Below are positions 8,608 through 15,623 of a DNA stretch of 36,913 bases, piece by piece. The DNA is from an uncultured Bacteroidales bacterium (GTDB lineage: Bacteria; Bacteroidota; Bacteroidia; Bacteroidales; Bacteroidaceae), in NCBI GenBank assembly GCA_902798425.1, contig CADBWR010000024.1, positions 1 through 36,913 of the forward strand, given 5' to 3'. The notes below the pieces were generated by a model, which was not told the origin of the DNA, did no database searches, and saw only the letters and a list, made by a program, of their open reading frames with translations. Position numbers and translations under genes: made by a program. The number at the start of each line of letters is the position of its first letter. Positions within the stretch are counted from its first letter, which is position 1.

Positions 8608-8708
8608 TGTCAAAATGTATGTTTTGACTACGCCGCTGAGTGCGGGGAGCAGGCCTTGATCGACACTACTCCATTTAACAGTCACCTCCATGGGTGACTT
8701 TTATTTTT
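8608..8708 (+). ncRNA. Candidate ~100-nt small RNA, family unknown
   Basis: This stretch sits between a consensus promoter and a terminator and has no ORF. It begins with a perfect 7-bp hairpin (GTCAAAA 8609-8615, TTTTGAC 8622-8628). A second perfect hairpin is CCGC-TGAGT-GCGG (8633-8645). Possible GGAG/CTCC pairing follows, and it ends in the terminator stem. I do not recognise a named RNA family. It lies divergent to the defence operon and upstream of the DUF1016 gene, so it could be a free-standing sRNA or an attenuated leader. Transcription is inferred from sequence only. Confidence 0.5.
8680..8708 (+). terminator. Rho-independent terminator of the candidate small RNA
   Basis: The stem AGTCACC/GGTGACT (8680-8686 with 8693-8699) closes a short loop and is followed by TTTTATTTTT. 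The geometry is that of an intrinsic terminator on the plus strand. Confidence 0.65.
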
Positions 8709-8734
8709 CATACAAGGTACAACATCTTGCTGAA

Positions 8735-8766
8735 TTTTATCAAGGGACTGACCTGATCAATTTTTC
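8735..8766 (+). repeat. Direct repeat DR1
   Basis: The first copy of a ~33-bp sequence beginning TTTTATCAAGGGACTGAC, followed by CTGATCAATTTTTC. DR2 at 10294-10326 matches it except for a two-base gap and one substitution. Together they bracket the DUF1016 gene and its decayed relative. Confidence 0.75.
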
Positions 8767-8856
8767 AGAACAGTTGGGACAAGTACGCGTATCGTCGAAC
8801 GGAAGATGGAAGAGAGAAAAATGGGTATTAAGTAACAATATTTGAATAAAAAGTTG

Positions 8857-8864
8857 TAACTTTG
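8857..8864 (+). promoter_or_regulatory. Candidate -7 box upstream of the DUF1016 gene
   Basis: TAACTTTG matches TAnnTTTG and lies 16 bases before the ATG at 8881. No good -33 TTTG is found at the usual distance; a TTTG at 8841 is too close. Confidence 0.45.
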
Positions 8865-8880
8865 CAGAAGAAAGATTATA

Positions 8881-9924
8881 ATGAAGACCATGAATAAAGA
8901 TTTGGCAACAATACCAACAGGTATTCTACAAACTGACGATTCTGAATATGTGAGACTTGTCTCACTAATTTCGGATACTTGGGAGCAAGCTAAAGGAAGG
9001 GCTGCTCTTGCAGTTAACACAGAACTAATCGAGGCCAGTTGGCAGACTGGCAGATATATTGTTGAGTTTGAGCAAGGAGGTAACACGAAAGCTCGCTATG
9101 GAGAGCAGCTGATTTCTAATCTTGCCAAAGACTTAACACGTTTGAAAGGCAGAGGTTTCAGTCGCTCAAACCTTATCTATATGCGTAAGTTTTATCTGGT
9201 CTTCCCAAAAAGTGAGACGCTGTCTCACCAATTGACGTGGAGCCATTATTTCGAACTTCTGAAGTGTGAAGACCCATTGGAAATGCAGTTCTATATGAAG
9301 GAATGTATAAACCAAGGATGGAAGGTGAGGGAGCTGAAACGTCAGATAAACGCATCACTTTTTCAACGGCTTGCACTAAGCACAGACAAGGAAGGTGTAC
9401 TTGCCCTTGCGAATGAAGGGCATCAGGTGCAGACGGCTGCGGATATTATACGTGACCCATATGTACTGGAGTTTACGGGGCTTCCACAGCGAAAGCGTTA
9501 CAAAGAGAAAGATTTAGAAGATGCTCTTAAGGCTAACATGGAAAAATTCTTGCTGGAGTTGGGTAGAGGATTTGCTTTTATTGGACGTCAATATGTCATC
9601 CCAATTGGTTCACGACGTTTTAAGGTTGACATGGTGTTCTACCACGCCATCCTAAAATGTTATGTACTGATTGACCTAAAACGAGCAGAAATAAAGCATG
9701 GCGACATAGGGCAGATGAATCTCTACTTAAATTATTTCAAGAATGAAGTTTGCCAACCAGACGATAATCCACCTATAGGTATTGTACTGGGAGCAAGGAA
9801 GGATGAACTCCTGATGGAGTATGCCCTTCAGGGTATAGATAACCAGCTATTTGCTGCCCGCTATCAACTATATCTACCTAAACGAGAAGAGTTGCAAGCG
9901 CAATTGGATAGCATGTTAGAATAG
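8881..9924 (+). CDS. DUF1016 (YhcG-type) PD-(D/E)XK nuclease-domain protein
   Basis: A 347-residue protein with the two-part layout of DUF1016/YhcG proteins. The N-terminal helical domain (about residues 25-165) has the typical ASWQTGRYIVEFEQ and GRGFSRSNLIYMRKFY motifs. The C-terminal nuclease fold (about 185-340) includes a catalytic-looking D250 (FKVD), D265-L-K267 (IDLKRAE) and the following GQMNLYLNYF helix. Members are common in accessory regions, often beside restriction genes, and are thought to cut or resolve DNA; the physiological role is not settled. An alternative ATG nine bases downstream (MNKDLATI) is possible. It lies between direct repeats DR1 and DR2, next to a decayed homologue, and so is probably part of a mobile or recombining cassette. 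Confidence 0.9.
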   Translation: MKTMNKDLATIPTGILQTDDSEYVRLVSLISDTWEQAKGRAALAVNTELIEASWQTGRYIVEFEQGGNTKARYGEQLISNLAKDLTRLKGRGFSRSNLIYMRKFYLVFPKSETLSHQLTWSHYFELLKCEDPLEMQFYMKECINQGWKVRELKRQINASLFQRLALSTDKEGVLALANEGHQVQTAADIIRDPYVLEFTGLPQRKRYKEKDLEDALKANMEKFLLELGRGFAFIGRQYVIPIGSRRFKVDMVFYHAILKCYVLIDLKRAEIKHGDIGQMNLYLNYFKNEVCQPDDNPPIGIVLGARKDELLMEYALQGIDNQLFAARYQLYLPKREELQAQLDSMLE

Positions 9925-9969
9925 TATTATGATTGACACCAATTCGCTAATTCTTTGCAAACGATTAAT

Positions 9970-10310
9970 ATGGAACAGAAACAAATAACAGCGACGTATG
10001 CTGAAGCTGTAAAGGCTATCAAGGAAGCGATATTGGAGAGTCGCTATCGTGCAGCACGATTAGTAAACAAGGAAGTGTTGGCTCTTTACTATGCTATTGG
10101 CAGGTATATTTCCGTCCAAAGCAGAGCAGCAAGATGGGGCAGCAATGCTATTGATACCCCATCTCAGAATTGCTGCAACAGGAACTACCTGGATTAAGGG
10201 GTTTCTCTGAGACCAGCATCAAACGTATGCGCATCTTCTACGAGGCATGGTGCAGTATGTTTGAGAATCGTCCATTGTCAGCGGACGATTTACTTTTATC
10301 AAGGGACTGA
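9970..10310 (+). pseudogene. Frameshifted and truncated second DUF1016 gene
   Basis: From ATG 9970 (MEQKQITATYAEAV) the frame encodes a DUF1016 N-terminal domain as far as RWGSNAID, then leaves the family sequence and stops at 10197. The family sequence resumes in another frame from about 10168 (LLQQELPGLRGFSETSIKR, then MRIFYEAWCSMFENRPLSADDL) and stops at TGA 10308-10310. A single-base loss near 10160-10170 explains this. The C-terminal nuclease half is missing, and the coding similarity runs out where direct repeat DR2 begins at 10294. The gene is therefore both frameshifted and cut off. The upstream TTG at 9955 would lengthen the frame but ATG 9970 fits the family better. Confidence 0.75.
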
Positions 10311-10326
10311 CACCTGATCTATTTTT
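10294..10326 (+). repeat. Direct repeat DR2
   Basis: The second copy, TTTTATCAAGGGACTGAC followed by ACCTGATCTATTTTTC. It begins inside the 3' end of the truncated DUF1016 pseudogene and marks the junction with the non-coding element that follows. Confidence 0.75.
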
Positions 10327-10331
10327 CTGTT

Positions 10332-10385
10332 AAAAACTTACACTTTTCCAATGCATTTCCTGCCAAAAACCTACACTGTTCCAAT
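10332..10385 (+). repeat. Two-copy 21-bp tandem repeat, period 33
   Basis: AAAAACTTACACTTTTCCAA (10332-10351) recurs as AAAAACCTACACTGTTCCAA (10365-10384), each followed by T, with two substitutions. It follows DR2 directly and may be a protein-binding or terminal region of the adjacent mobile-looking element. Confidence 0.6.
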
Positions 10386-10439
10386 AATCCCTTGGATATT
10401 TATGCGGTTTTTGTTTTGAAGACCTGAAAATTTTGTGTT

Positions 10440-10804
10440 AGAGACTGACAGACTGACAAAAGCCCGATGCACAAAGGGCTTGCAGTCTTTTTTGAGACTG
10501 TCAAGACTGACAGGAGACTGACAGCATTTATGCCCAATAATAGCTGTATTTTTGCGCGTACTAGCTGTAGAAATGAGAAATTCTCTAGAGAATTTTGAGC
10601 ATATACAGCTGATAAACGCAGAATTCTCTAGAGAATTTCCAGAATAATCTAGACAATTTACAAAGCATTGATTATTAACAATTTGCCATTATAGCAATGC
10701 CAATTTTAATACAGAGAAGGCTGTCAGTCTTGTCAGTCTCTGAAAGACTGTCAACAGACTGCAATCGCCCTCAGCATCGGGCTTTTGTCAGTCTGACAGT
10801 CTTA
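10440..10804. repeat. ~365-bp inverted-repeat element, MITE-like
   Basis: Two arms of about 80 bp face each other at about 10440-10527 and 10721-10804. They share a perfect 22-bp core (10449-10470 against 10774-10795) and repeated GACTGACA/TGTCAGTC octamers. Each arm has its own small hairpin around AAGCCC and GGGCTT with a nearby T-tract, so the arms could also stop transcription. The ~190-bp centre has no ORF. It contains two perfect palindromes AATTCTCTAGAGAATT (10579-10594 and 10622-10637) and AGCTGTA motifs. No transposase is present. This looks like a non-autonomous element or an extruding regulatory structure. Confidence 0.7.
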
Positions 10805-10877
10805 AACACGTTTTTTGCTACCTTTCGTTGCAAATAATCTATAAATATGCAAAATACCTGTAAGACATGTCACTGAA

Positions 10878-10904
10878 TCAAAAAACTGACACCTGATCTA
10901 TCTT
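10878..10904 (+). repeat. Direct repeat DR3 (diverged)
   Basis: ATCAAAAAACTGAC followed by ACCTGATCTATCTT. It matches DR2 over most of its length. DR2 and DR3 bracket the tandem and inverted repeats, as DR1 and DR2 bracket the DUF1016 genes. Confidence 0.6.
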
Positions 10905-10941
10905 GATTTGAGTCGAGAGGCTCGGAAAAGCTGAAATAAAA

Positions 10942-10973
10942 TTTGGGGGTTCGCTCATTTTTTCGTAATTTTG
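10942..10973 (+). promoter_or_regulatory. Distal promoter of the LuxR-type gene
   Basis: TTTG 10942-10945, 20 bases, TAATTTTG 10966-10973. This is a full consensus match. Immediately downstream is a perfect hairpin GCGCTC-ATTC-GAGCGC, which would lie at the 5' end of the transcript. Confidence 0.6.
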
Positions 10974-11025
10974 CGCTCATTCGAGCGCGAACTTACTCCG
11001 TCTCGGCAAAAAAAAGAAAAATTCT

Positions 11026-11056
11026 TTTGTTTTACTCTCAACTTTTCGTAACTTTG
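11026..11056 (+). promoter_or_regulatory. Proximal promoter of the LuxR-type gene
   Basis: TTTG 11026-11029, 19 bases, TAACTTTG 11049-11056. The predicted start is about 6 nt before the ATG at 11066, giving an almost leaderless mRNA. Confidence 0.65.
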
Positions 11057-11065
11057 TCACTTGAA

Positions 11066-11674
11066 ATGGATATGCACAAGATGGGACGGCCGAAGATGGT
11101 CGTAGTGAGTAGCAATACGCTGGCGCTGATAGGACTCAGACAGCTGTTGCAGCGCGTGATGCCAATGGTTGAGGTAGACACGCTGAATTCCTTTGCAGAG
11201 CTTACTGCCAACCAGCCGGAACAGTATTTTCACTTTTTTGTATCGATGGAAATCGTGCTGAGCGAACGCGCCTTCTTTATGGAGCGACACCGCAGAACCA
11301 TCGTGCTCACCACAACTCAGCAGGAGACCACACAAATGACCGACTTCCACTGTCTGTATATCAACCAGTCCGAACAGCAACTGCTGCACACCTTACTCCA
11401 GTTGCAGCAACATGGTCATAGTGGCGGGCGTAACCTACCTCCCGAAATGAAGGCAGAGCGAGAGCGCCAAGTGCTGACGCGCCGTGAGATAGAGGTGATG
11501 GTCCTTGTGGTACAAGGCTACATCAATAAGGAGATAGCCGACAAGCTGAACATCAGTTTGTCAACCGTTATTACCCACCGTAAAAACATCATGGAAAAAT
11601 TAGGACTGAAGAGTGTCTCAGCCCTAACTATCTTTGCTGTCACCCACGGCTACGTGGATGTTGATAAAGTCTAA
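11066..11674 (+). CDS. LuxR-family DNA-binding regulator with a degenerate receiver-like domain
   Basis: 202 residues from ATG 11066; the longer open frame to 10943 crosses the proximal promoter and is not favoured. Residues about 10-130 have a receiver-like layout (VVVSSNTLALIGLRQLLQ at the start), but the strand that should end in the phosphorylated Asp reads FFVSMEIVLSE with no Asp. Phosphorelay control is therefore unlikely. The C-terminal ~65 residues are a GerE/LuxR helix-turn-helix (LTRREIEVMVLVVQGYINKE followed by IADKLNISLSTVITHRKNIM). The gene converges with a hemerythrin-LuxR gene and overlaps it by 4 bp. The two HTH domains are clearly paralogous. Targets are unknown. Confidence 0.85.
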   Translation: MDMHKMGRPKMVVVSSNTLALIGLRQLLQRVMPMVEVDTLNSFAELTANQPEQYFHFFVSMEIVLSERAFFMERHRRTIVLTTTQQETTQMTDFHCLYINQSEQQLLHTLLQLQQHGHSGGRNLPPEMKAERERQVLTRREIEVMVLVVQGYINKEIADKLNISLSTVITHRKNIMEKLGLKSVSALTIFAVTHGYVDVDKV

Positions 11675-12630
11675 AGTTTTACGCTGCTGATATCTACCAA
11701 TCCATTAACAATGGCATAGATAGTAAGTCCTGCCGGCGAATGAATCTGTAACTTGCGGGCAATATTACGACGATGCGTAATCACCGTATTTACAGAGATA
11801 TACAGACGGTCAGCAATCTCCTTGTTCTGCAGGCCCTGCACCACACCGATAATCACATCACGCTCACGCTCTGACAATGCCTCTCCATTGTCCTGTCCAC
11901 CCTTGAACACCATCGACGAGATGTTCTTCGTCACATCATCCTGTTTCAGTCGCTGCTCCATGCGACGGATGGCGGGTGTAAAGATATGGTCCTCCACCTC
12001 CGCATGCTGGCTCAGCCATTCCTCGTTGTTATAGATGTCGTAAAGCGCAGCCGTCAGTTTACTGTTCAGATGCTGGTCGCCAGGCAGATACTTAATAATG
12101 AGTAGTTTCAATTCGCGCAACTTCTTATCTGCCGACTCATGGTGTTTCGAGAACATCTCTACATTATAGTCCGGTAGCGGATGACCGTCAATGAGCGACT
12201 GCACATAGGGGAAGAGTGTTTTCTCCTCATATTTCATATGGCGACGAATCTCCTGGGCATACTCGTCATAGAAGCGGAGCATCAGGCGGCCCAGCGTATC
12301 GTCTCCCGCTATACTCTCCTCCAGTTCTCTGCGAATGAAAGGCAGTTGAAAGTCAAGGTAGTAGCGATGACTGGCCTCCAGATAGTGCAGCAATGTAGGC
12401 ACACTGATGCGCTCATCATCGTCATCTATAGCATAGTTGTTGATGGTGTAGTTGACCACTGCCAGAAAGGTATAGCAATCCACCCCGTTAATCTGGCATG
12501 TCTCTTCAACCGTCTTGTCACCAAATCCCAGATTGATGCCAAAACTGCTTAGCGACTGCAACACACTATAATTGTCTTTGATGAGCGTAATCATCTTGTC
12601 CTGCGGCTCATACATCTTCACGTTCTTCAT
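11671..12630 (-). CDS. Hemerythrin-domain LuxR-type transcription regulator (ScdA/RIC-like sensor)
   Basis: 319 residues in three parts. Residues about 10-65 resemble the DUF542/ScdA N-terminal domain, but the usual paired cysteines are replaced (GINLGFGDKT; only C45 in VEETC remains). Residues about 78-225 are a hemerythrin-type di-iron four-helix bundle with likely ligands H82/H88, H131, E135, H163/H164, H209, E213 and H215. The C-terminal ~65 residues are a LuxR HTH (LSERERDVIIGVVQG through THRRNIARKLQ). ScdA/YtfE/RIC proteins repair iron-sulfur centres under nitrosative and oxidative stress, so this protein probably senses NO, oxygen or iron state and regulates transcription. That coupling is inference. 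It converges with the neighbouring LuxR paralogue. Confidence 0.88.
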   Translation of the reverse strand: MKNVKMYEPQDKMITLIKDNYSVLQSLSSFGINLGFGDKTVEETCQINGVDCYTFLAVVNYTINNYAIDDDDERISVPTLLHYLEASHRYYLDFQLPFIRRELEESIAGDDTLGRLMLRFYDEYAQEIRRHMKYEEKTLFPYVQSLIDGHPLPDYNVEMFSKHHESADKKLRELKLLIIKYLPGDQHLNSKLTAALYDIYNNEEWLSQHAEVEDHIFTPAIRRMEQRLKQDDVTKNISSMVFKGGQDNGEALSERERDVIIGVVQGLQNKEIADRLYISVNTVITHRRNIARKLQIHSPAGLTIYAIVNGLVDISSVKL

Positions 12631-12651
12631 ACCTAATATATATTAACGCTG

Positions 12652-12683
12652 CAAAAGTAATCATTTCCCATGAAATATGCAAT
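12652..12683 (-). promoter_or_regulatory. Promoter of the hemerythrin-LuxR gene
   Basis: On the minus strand: ATTG (12680-12683), 20 bases, then TACTTTTG (12652-12659). Transcription would begin about 20 nt before the ATG at 12630. Confidence 0.6.
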
Positions 12684-12742
12684 ATCGCATCGTCAAATTC
12701 ATCATTTTTAGGTATGACGCCACAACAAAGAAACGCCCTACT

Positions 12743-13330
12743 CTACAGTTCAATATCCACAGGAGTTCCAACCATGGCATGGAACTCTTCTACGTCAGCA
12801 GCAGACAGTCCGTTATCAACAGCCTCTTGCATATATTCTTCCCATGACGGCGTAGTATTAAGGAACTTGCGCTTGAAGTAATCACGTTTGATATACGACA
12901 TAAAATAGTATTGCTCTGCCTTTGGCTCAATGCTCATTGCCGCCTCAATATCTGTCATTATCTGATCGATTTCCTGACGGTTCAGCAAAAAGGGCTTTCT
13001 GCCTTTCAATCTGGCAACAGCAGCATAAAAGAACGGTGTAGCATCCTCGAAGTTGTCTGCCTGAGCCTTTTCCAAATAGTTCAGTGCCTGGTCATACTTC
13101 TTCAAGCGAAGGAAGCACAATCCGACTGCTGCATTAACATCATTGTTATCTGGATGTTCAGCAGATGCCGACTGGTATGCAGCCATATACTTGTTAACCT
13201 GTGGCAGAGGCATGGCCGCCAGATTCTTGAACGATTTGACGAGAATGTCGCTCTGACAATAATCACATTGCTTTGTCTGGGTTGTGATACTTGCACCACA
13301 ACTGGGACATTTCATTGATATAATTTCCAT
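12743..13330 (-). CDS. Zinc-ribbon protein with TPR-like repeats
   Basis: 195 residues. The N-terminus has a zinc-ribbon pattern (CPSC at 8-11, CDYC a few residues later). The rest is helical and TPR-like (HPDNNDVNAAVGLCFLRLKK followed by YDQALNYLEKAQ). No enzymatic motif is seen. The start may be M1 (MEIISMKCPSC) or the internal Met five residues in. It is the last gene of a five-gene operon, 13 bp after its neighbour. Zinc-ribbon/TPR proteins in such settings act as adaptors, so a scaffold role for the SPFH-GYF protein is plausible but unproven. Confidence 0.75.
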   Translation of the reverse strand: MEIISMKCPSCGASITTQTKQCDYCQSDILVKSFKNLAAMPLPQVNKYMAAYQSASAEHPDNNDVNAAVGLCFLRLKKYDQALNYLEKAQADNFEDATPFFYAAVARLKGRKPFLLNRQEIDQIMTDIEAAMSIEPKAEQYYFMSYIKRDYFKRKFLNTTPSWEEYMQEAVDNGLSAADVEEFHAMVGTPVDIEL

Positions 13331-13343
13331 TTTTCGGATTCTG

Positions 13344-13949
13344 TTATTTTAGCGTTATACTAGTTGTTCGGATTCTCTGTACCTCATCAATATAGTCTTC
13401 AACGAGATTCTTGAACTGCGTATTTAGTTCTGCCCAATCGTTTTCTTCACCTGTCTTTAAGTTACCAACAGCCTTACCAATTTCGTTCACGATACGAGAA
13501 ATAGAATTGACATTCGCATTGTCCTTATAGACAGCAGGTGACAAAGCAGCCAACTGCTTCTGCAACAGGGCCAAACGCTGTTCCAGCGATTTGTCAACGA
13601 TATTCTTCTCCCTGCAGAATCTTTTGTACTGAGAAATCTTCAAGGCCAATCGGTCAGTATAGTTATGCAGTTCCTCACTCTGCTGCTGCAGCTTGTCAGT
13701 TTCCTTGGCATGAGTCTCATTGGCTCGGTAAATCACGTACGTGATAATGATAAACACGAAAGTATAGACAGCCAAGAACCCCCATACAAAAGAGAGTGAC
13801 GGCAATTCCTCTGGCCACTCTTTGAGCAAGTTTTCTATTCCATACTCATCAGCGAAGCGCAGAAAGCCCACTTTGTCTGCTATCATATAGATTCCTGCAA
13901 AATAGCAGAACACGCAAGAGGCAAGGATATATTTATTGACTATTTTCAT
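13344..13949 (-). CDS. Membrane protein with two TM helices and a coiled-coil tail
   Basis: 201 residues. Two membrane helices (about residues 7-25 and 52-73) flank a short ~25-residue exposed loop. The remaining ~125 residues are cytoplasmic and rich in coiled-coil heptads (ETDKLQQQSEELHNYTDRLA and onward). I recognise no family. It sits 13 bp downstream of the SPFH-GYF gene and 13 bp upstream of the zinc-ribbon gene, so it belongs to the operon and is a likely membrane anchor or scaffold. Confidence 0.7.
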   Translation of the reverse strand: MKIVNKYILASCVFCYFAGIYMIADKVGFLRFADEYGIENLLKEWPEELPSLSFVWGFLAVYTFVFIIITYVIYRANETHAKETDKLQQQSEELHNYTDRLALKISQYKRFCREKNIVDKSLEQRLALLQKQLAALSPAVYKDNANVNSISRIVNEIGKAVGNLKTGEENDWAELNTQFKNLVEDYIDEVQRIRTTSITLK

Positions 13950-13962
13950 ATGCTACTGTTGT

Positions 13963-15171
13963 TTATGGCATTACTGGTGGAACAGGAGGGGGAGGAGGAG
14001 TTGCTGCAGCGAAGAATGGTTGCAAATCAGGCTGGTCAATTGCCTTGCCCCATTGTGCCATACCTTGCTTCCACACCAACGTCTCAGGTGTCAGCACACG
14101 GCTATCTGCCAAGCCCTTCAGCGTATTGCCATCATACGGGCCTTGCTGACTGCCATTCAGATATACATAATAAGGTGTCATTACCAGAGGTGGAGGAGCC
14201 TGCACTGGTTGTGGGTTTGTCACTGTCTGTGCCACCTGTTGCATTTGGCCTCCAAACATGCCACCGATACCTACACCCATTCCAAGGCCCATACCTGCTC
14301 CCATCATATTGCCCGCATTGCCCTCATTGGCAGCGGCAGTCTCCAGCACATCAAACTTACGTTCTGTCTGGTAGTCGAAACCTTGGATACTACGGCGTTC
14401 GCGCTCCTTAAGCGACTCCAGACGATTGTTTAGCAAGTCTTTGACAACCTGATCATCCTCGTTAGGACCAACATGAGCAAACTGGAAGTCAACAAGCTCT
14501 ATACCATAAAGTTCAAATTTACCTGCAAGTGTGTCTTTGATGAAATTCGCTATCTCTGGTGCAAACTCCGGGAAGTCAAGCGTGGAAATATTCTGCTGAC
14601 GGGCAAAACGCTTCAAGTTCATATTCAGCTCTTGAACAACCATTGTGCCGAACTGCTTGACAAACTCAGGTGTAGTGAACAAATGCTGAGTACCTACAAA
14701 CTCGTTAAGCAGCATCTGGCTGTCTTTCACGCGAATACTATAATCGCCGTGAGCCCTAACCGGAATATCTACTCCTGAATAGCGAGGGTCGGAAACACGG
14801 ATTGGCTGAGGAGTACCAAATTTGAGTCCACGGCGTATCACCTTATTAACATACCACACTTCGGCGGTAAAAGGAGTGCGCCCACCAAAGGGAAGGTTCA
14901 CAATTTTCTCCAACAATGGAAGGTTATTGGCAGATATGGTATGGGTTCCTTCACCAAAGACATCACACACGGCGCCACCCTTCACGAAGATGGCCTCCTG
15001 ACTTTTATTGACTATTAGCTGGGCACCCGTGGAGAGATTGTTGTATGGAAACTTCCATACCAAATCGTCAATTTCGCCATTATATTGAATGACGTCGACA
15101 AGTCCTCGACGCTCTTCGCCCTGTCCGTCGAAAGTATCTCCATCTGAACGTAACTTACTGAAAAATCCCAT
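13963..15171 (-). CDS. SPFH-domain protein with C-terminal GYF_2 domain (YdjI/'virion core'-like)
   Basis: 402 residues. Residues about 30-270 form an SPFH/band-7-like domain of the type annotated as virion-core or YdjI proteins (LIVNKSQEAIFVKGGAVCDV, FGEGTHTISANNLPLLEKIV). A Gly/Met-rich linker (about 285-310) leads to a GYF_2 domain at about 333-390 (YYVYLNGSQQGPYDGNTLKG), and the tail is proline-rich. SPFH proteins assemble into rings or belts on membranes; GYF_2 domains bind proline-rich or partner proteins. There is no transmembrane helix, so membrane attachment must be peripheral or through the neighbouring membrane proteins. It is the central gene of the operon. Confidence 0.88.
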   Translation of the reverse strand: MGFFSKLRSDGDTFDGQGEERRGLVDVIQYNGEIDDLVWKFPYNNLSTGAQLIVNKSQEAIFVKGGAVCDVFGEGTHTISANNLPLLEKIVNLPFGGRTPFTAEVWYVNKVIRRGLKFGTPQPIRVSDPRYSGVDIPVRAHGDYSIRVKDSQMLLNEFVGTQHLFTTPEFVKQFGTMVVQELNMNLKRFARQQNISTLDFPEFAPEIANFIKDTLAGKFELYGIELVDFQFAHVGPNEDDQVVKDLLNNRLESLKERERRSIQGFDYQTERKFDVLETAAANEGNAGNMMGAGMGLGMGVGIGGMFGGQMQQVAQTVTNPQPVQAPPPLVMTPYYVYLNGSQQGPYDGNTLKGLADSRVLTPETLVWKQGMAQWGKAIDQPDLQPFFAAATPPPPPVPPVMP

Positions 15172-15195
15172 TTCGATTATGTAATTTATTAGGTT

Positions 15196-15609
15196 TTAAG
15201 GATAGTCCTTCTTATAACCTGGCTGTTGGCAAGTATGAACCACCCGCCAGATTGTCAGTTTCAAGGCTTTTGGCCACCAGTATTTTTCCAATGCCAGTAG
15301 AGCATATTCTGAACAAGAGGGCATACATGAACATTGTCGTCTAACAGACTCAGGAGCATAGCGTTGGTAGATTCTGACTGCCCAAGTCAATATTACCCTC
15401 CCCCAACATAGTAGAACTATGAGGTGAATGGCCTCATGAAAAATGAAGTATGAACCTGCAGTCAATGACAACATGTGCAAACAGAACGACAGCAGCGCTT
15501 CGAATCCCACTACCACCAGTACTATGGAGAACCAGGGTATCGGAGGGCGGTTCAACGGATGATTTCTGCAATACTGCTGAACATCATCGTCATCTGCAAG
15601 CAAGTCCAT
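15196..15609 (-). CDS. YidD-like membrane-insertion factor with added N-terminal membrane helices
   Basis: 137 residues. The C-terminal ~55 residues carry the YidD signature: YQRYAPESVRRQCSCMPSCS, then EYALLALEKYWWPKALKLTI, and a final C-x-P-G segment. YidD helps insert membrane proteins and is usually encoded between rnpA and yidC as a stand-alone ~80-residue protein. Here it is preceded by ~75 residues with two hydrophobic helices and lies in an unrelated operon, so it is a paralogue with a probably specialised role. It starts 14 bp after the upstream gene and ends 24 bp before the SPFH-GYF gene. Confidence 0.75.
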   Translation of the reverse strand: MDLLADDDDVQQYCRNHPLNRPPIPWFSIVLVVVGFEALLSFCLHMLSLTAGSYFIFHEAIHLIVLLCWGRVILTWAVRIYQRYAPESVRRQCSCMPSCSEYALLALEKYWWPKALKLTIWRVVHTCQQPGYKKDYP

Positions 15610-15623
15610 ACTTCATTCGCACA

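Noticed and set aside
10440-10804. CRISPR array or phage attachment site
   Set aside because: The repeats face each other and there are no regularly spaced identical repeats, cas genes, integrase or tRNA.
10943-11065. N-terminal extension of the LuxR gene beginning MGVRSFFRNF
   Set aside because: The frame starts with TTG and crosses the proximal promoter; ATG 11066 gives the expected receiver-like start.
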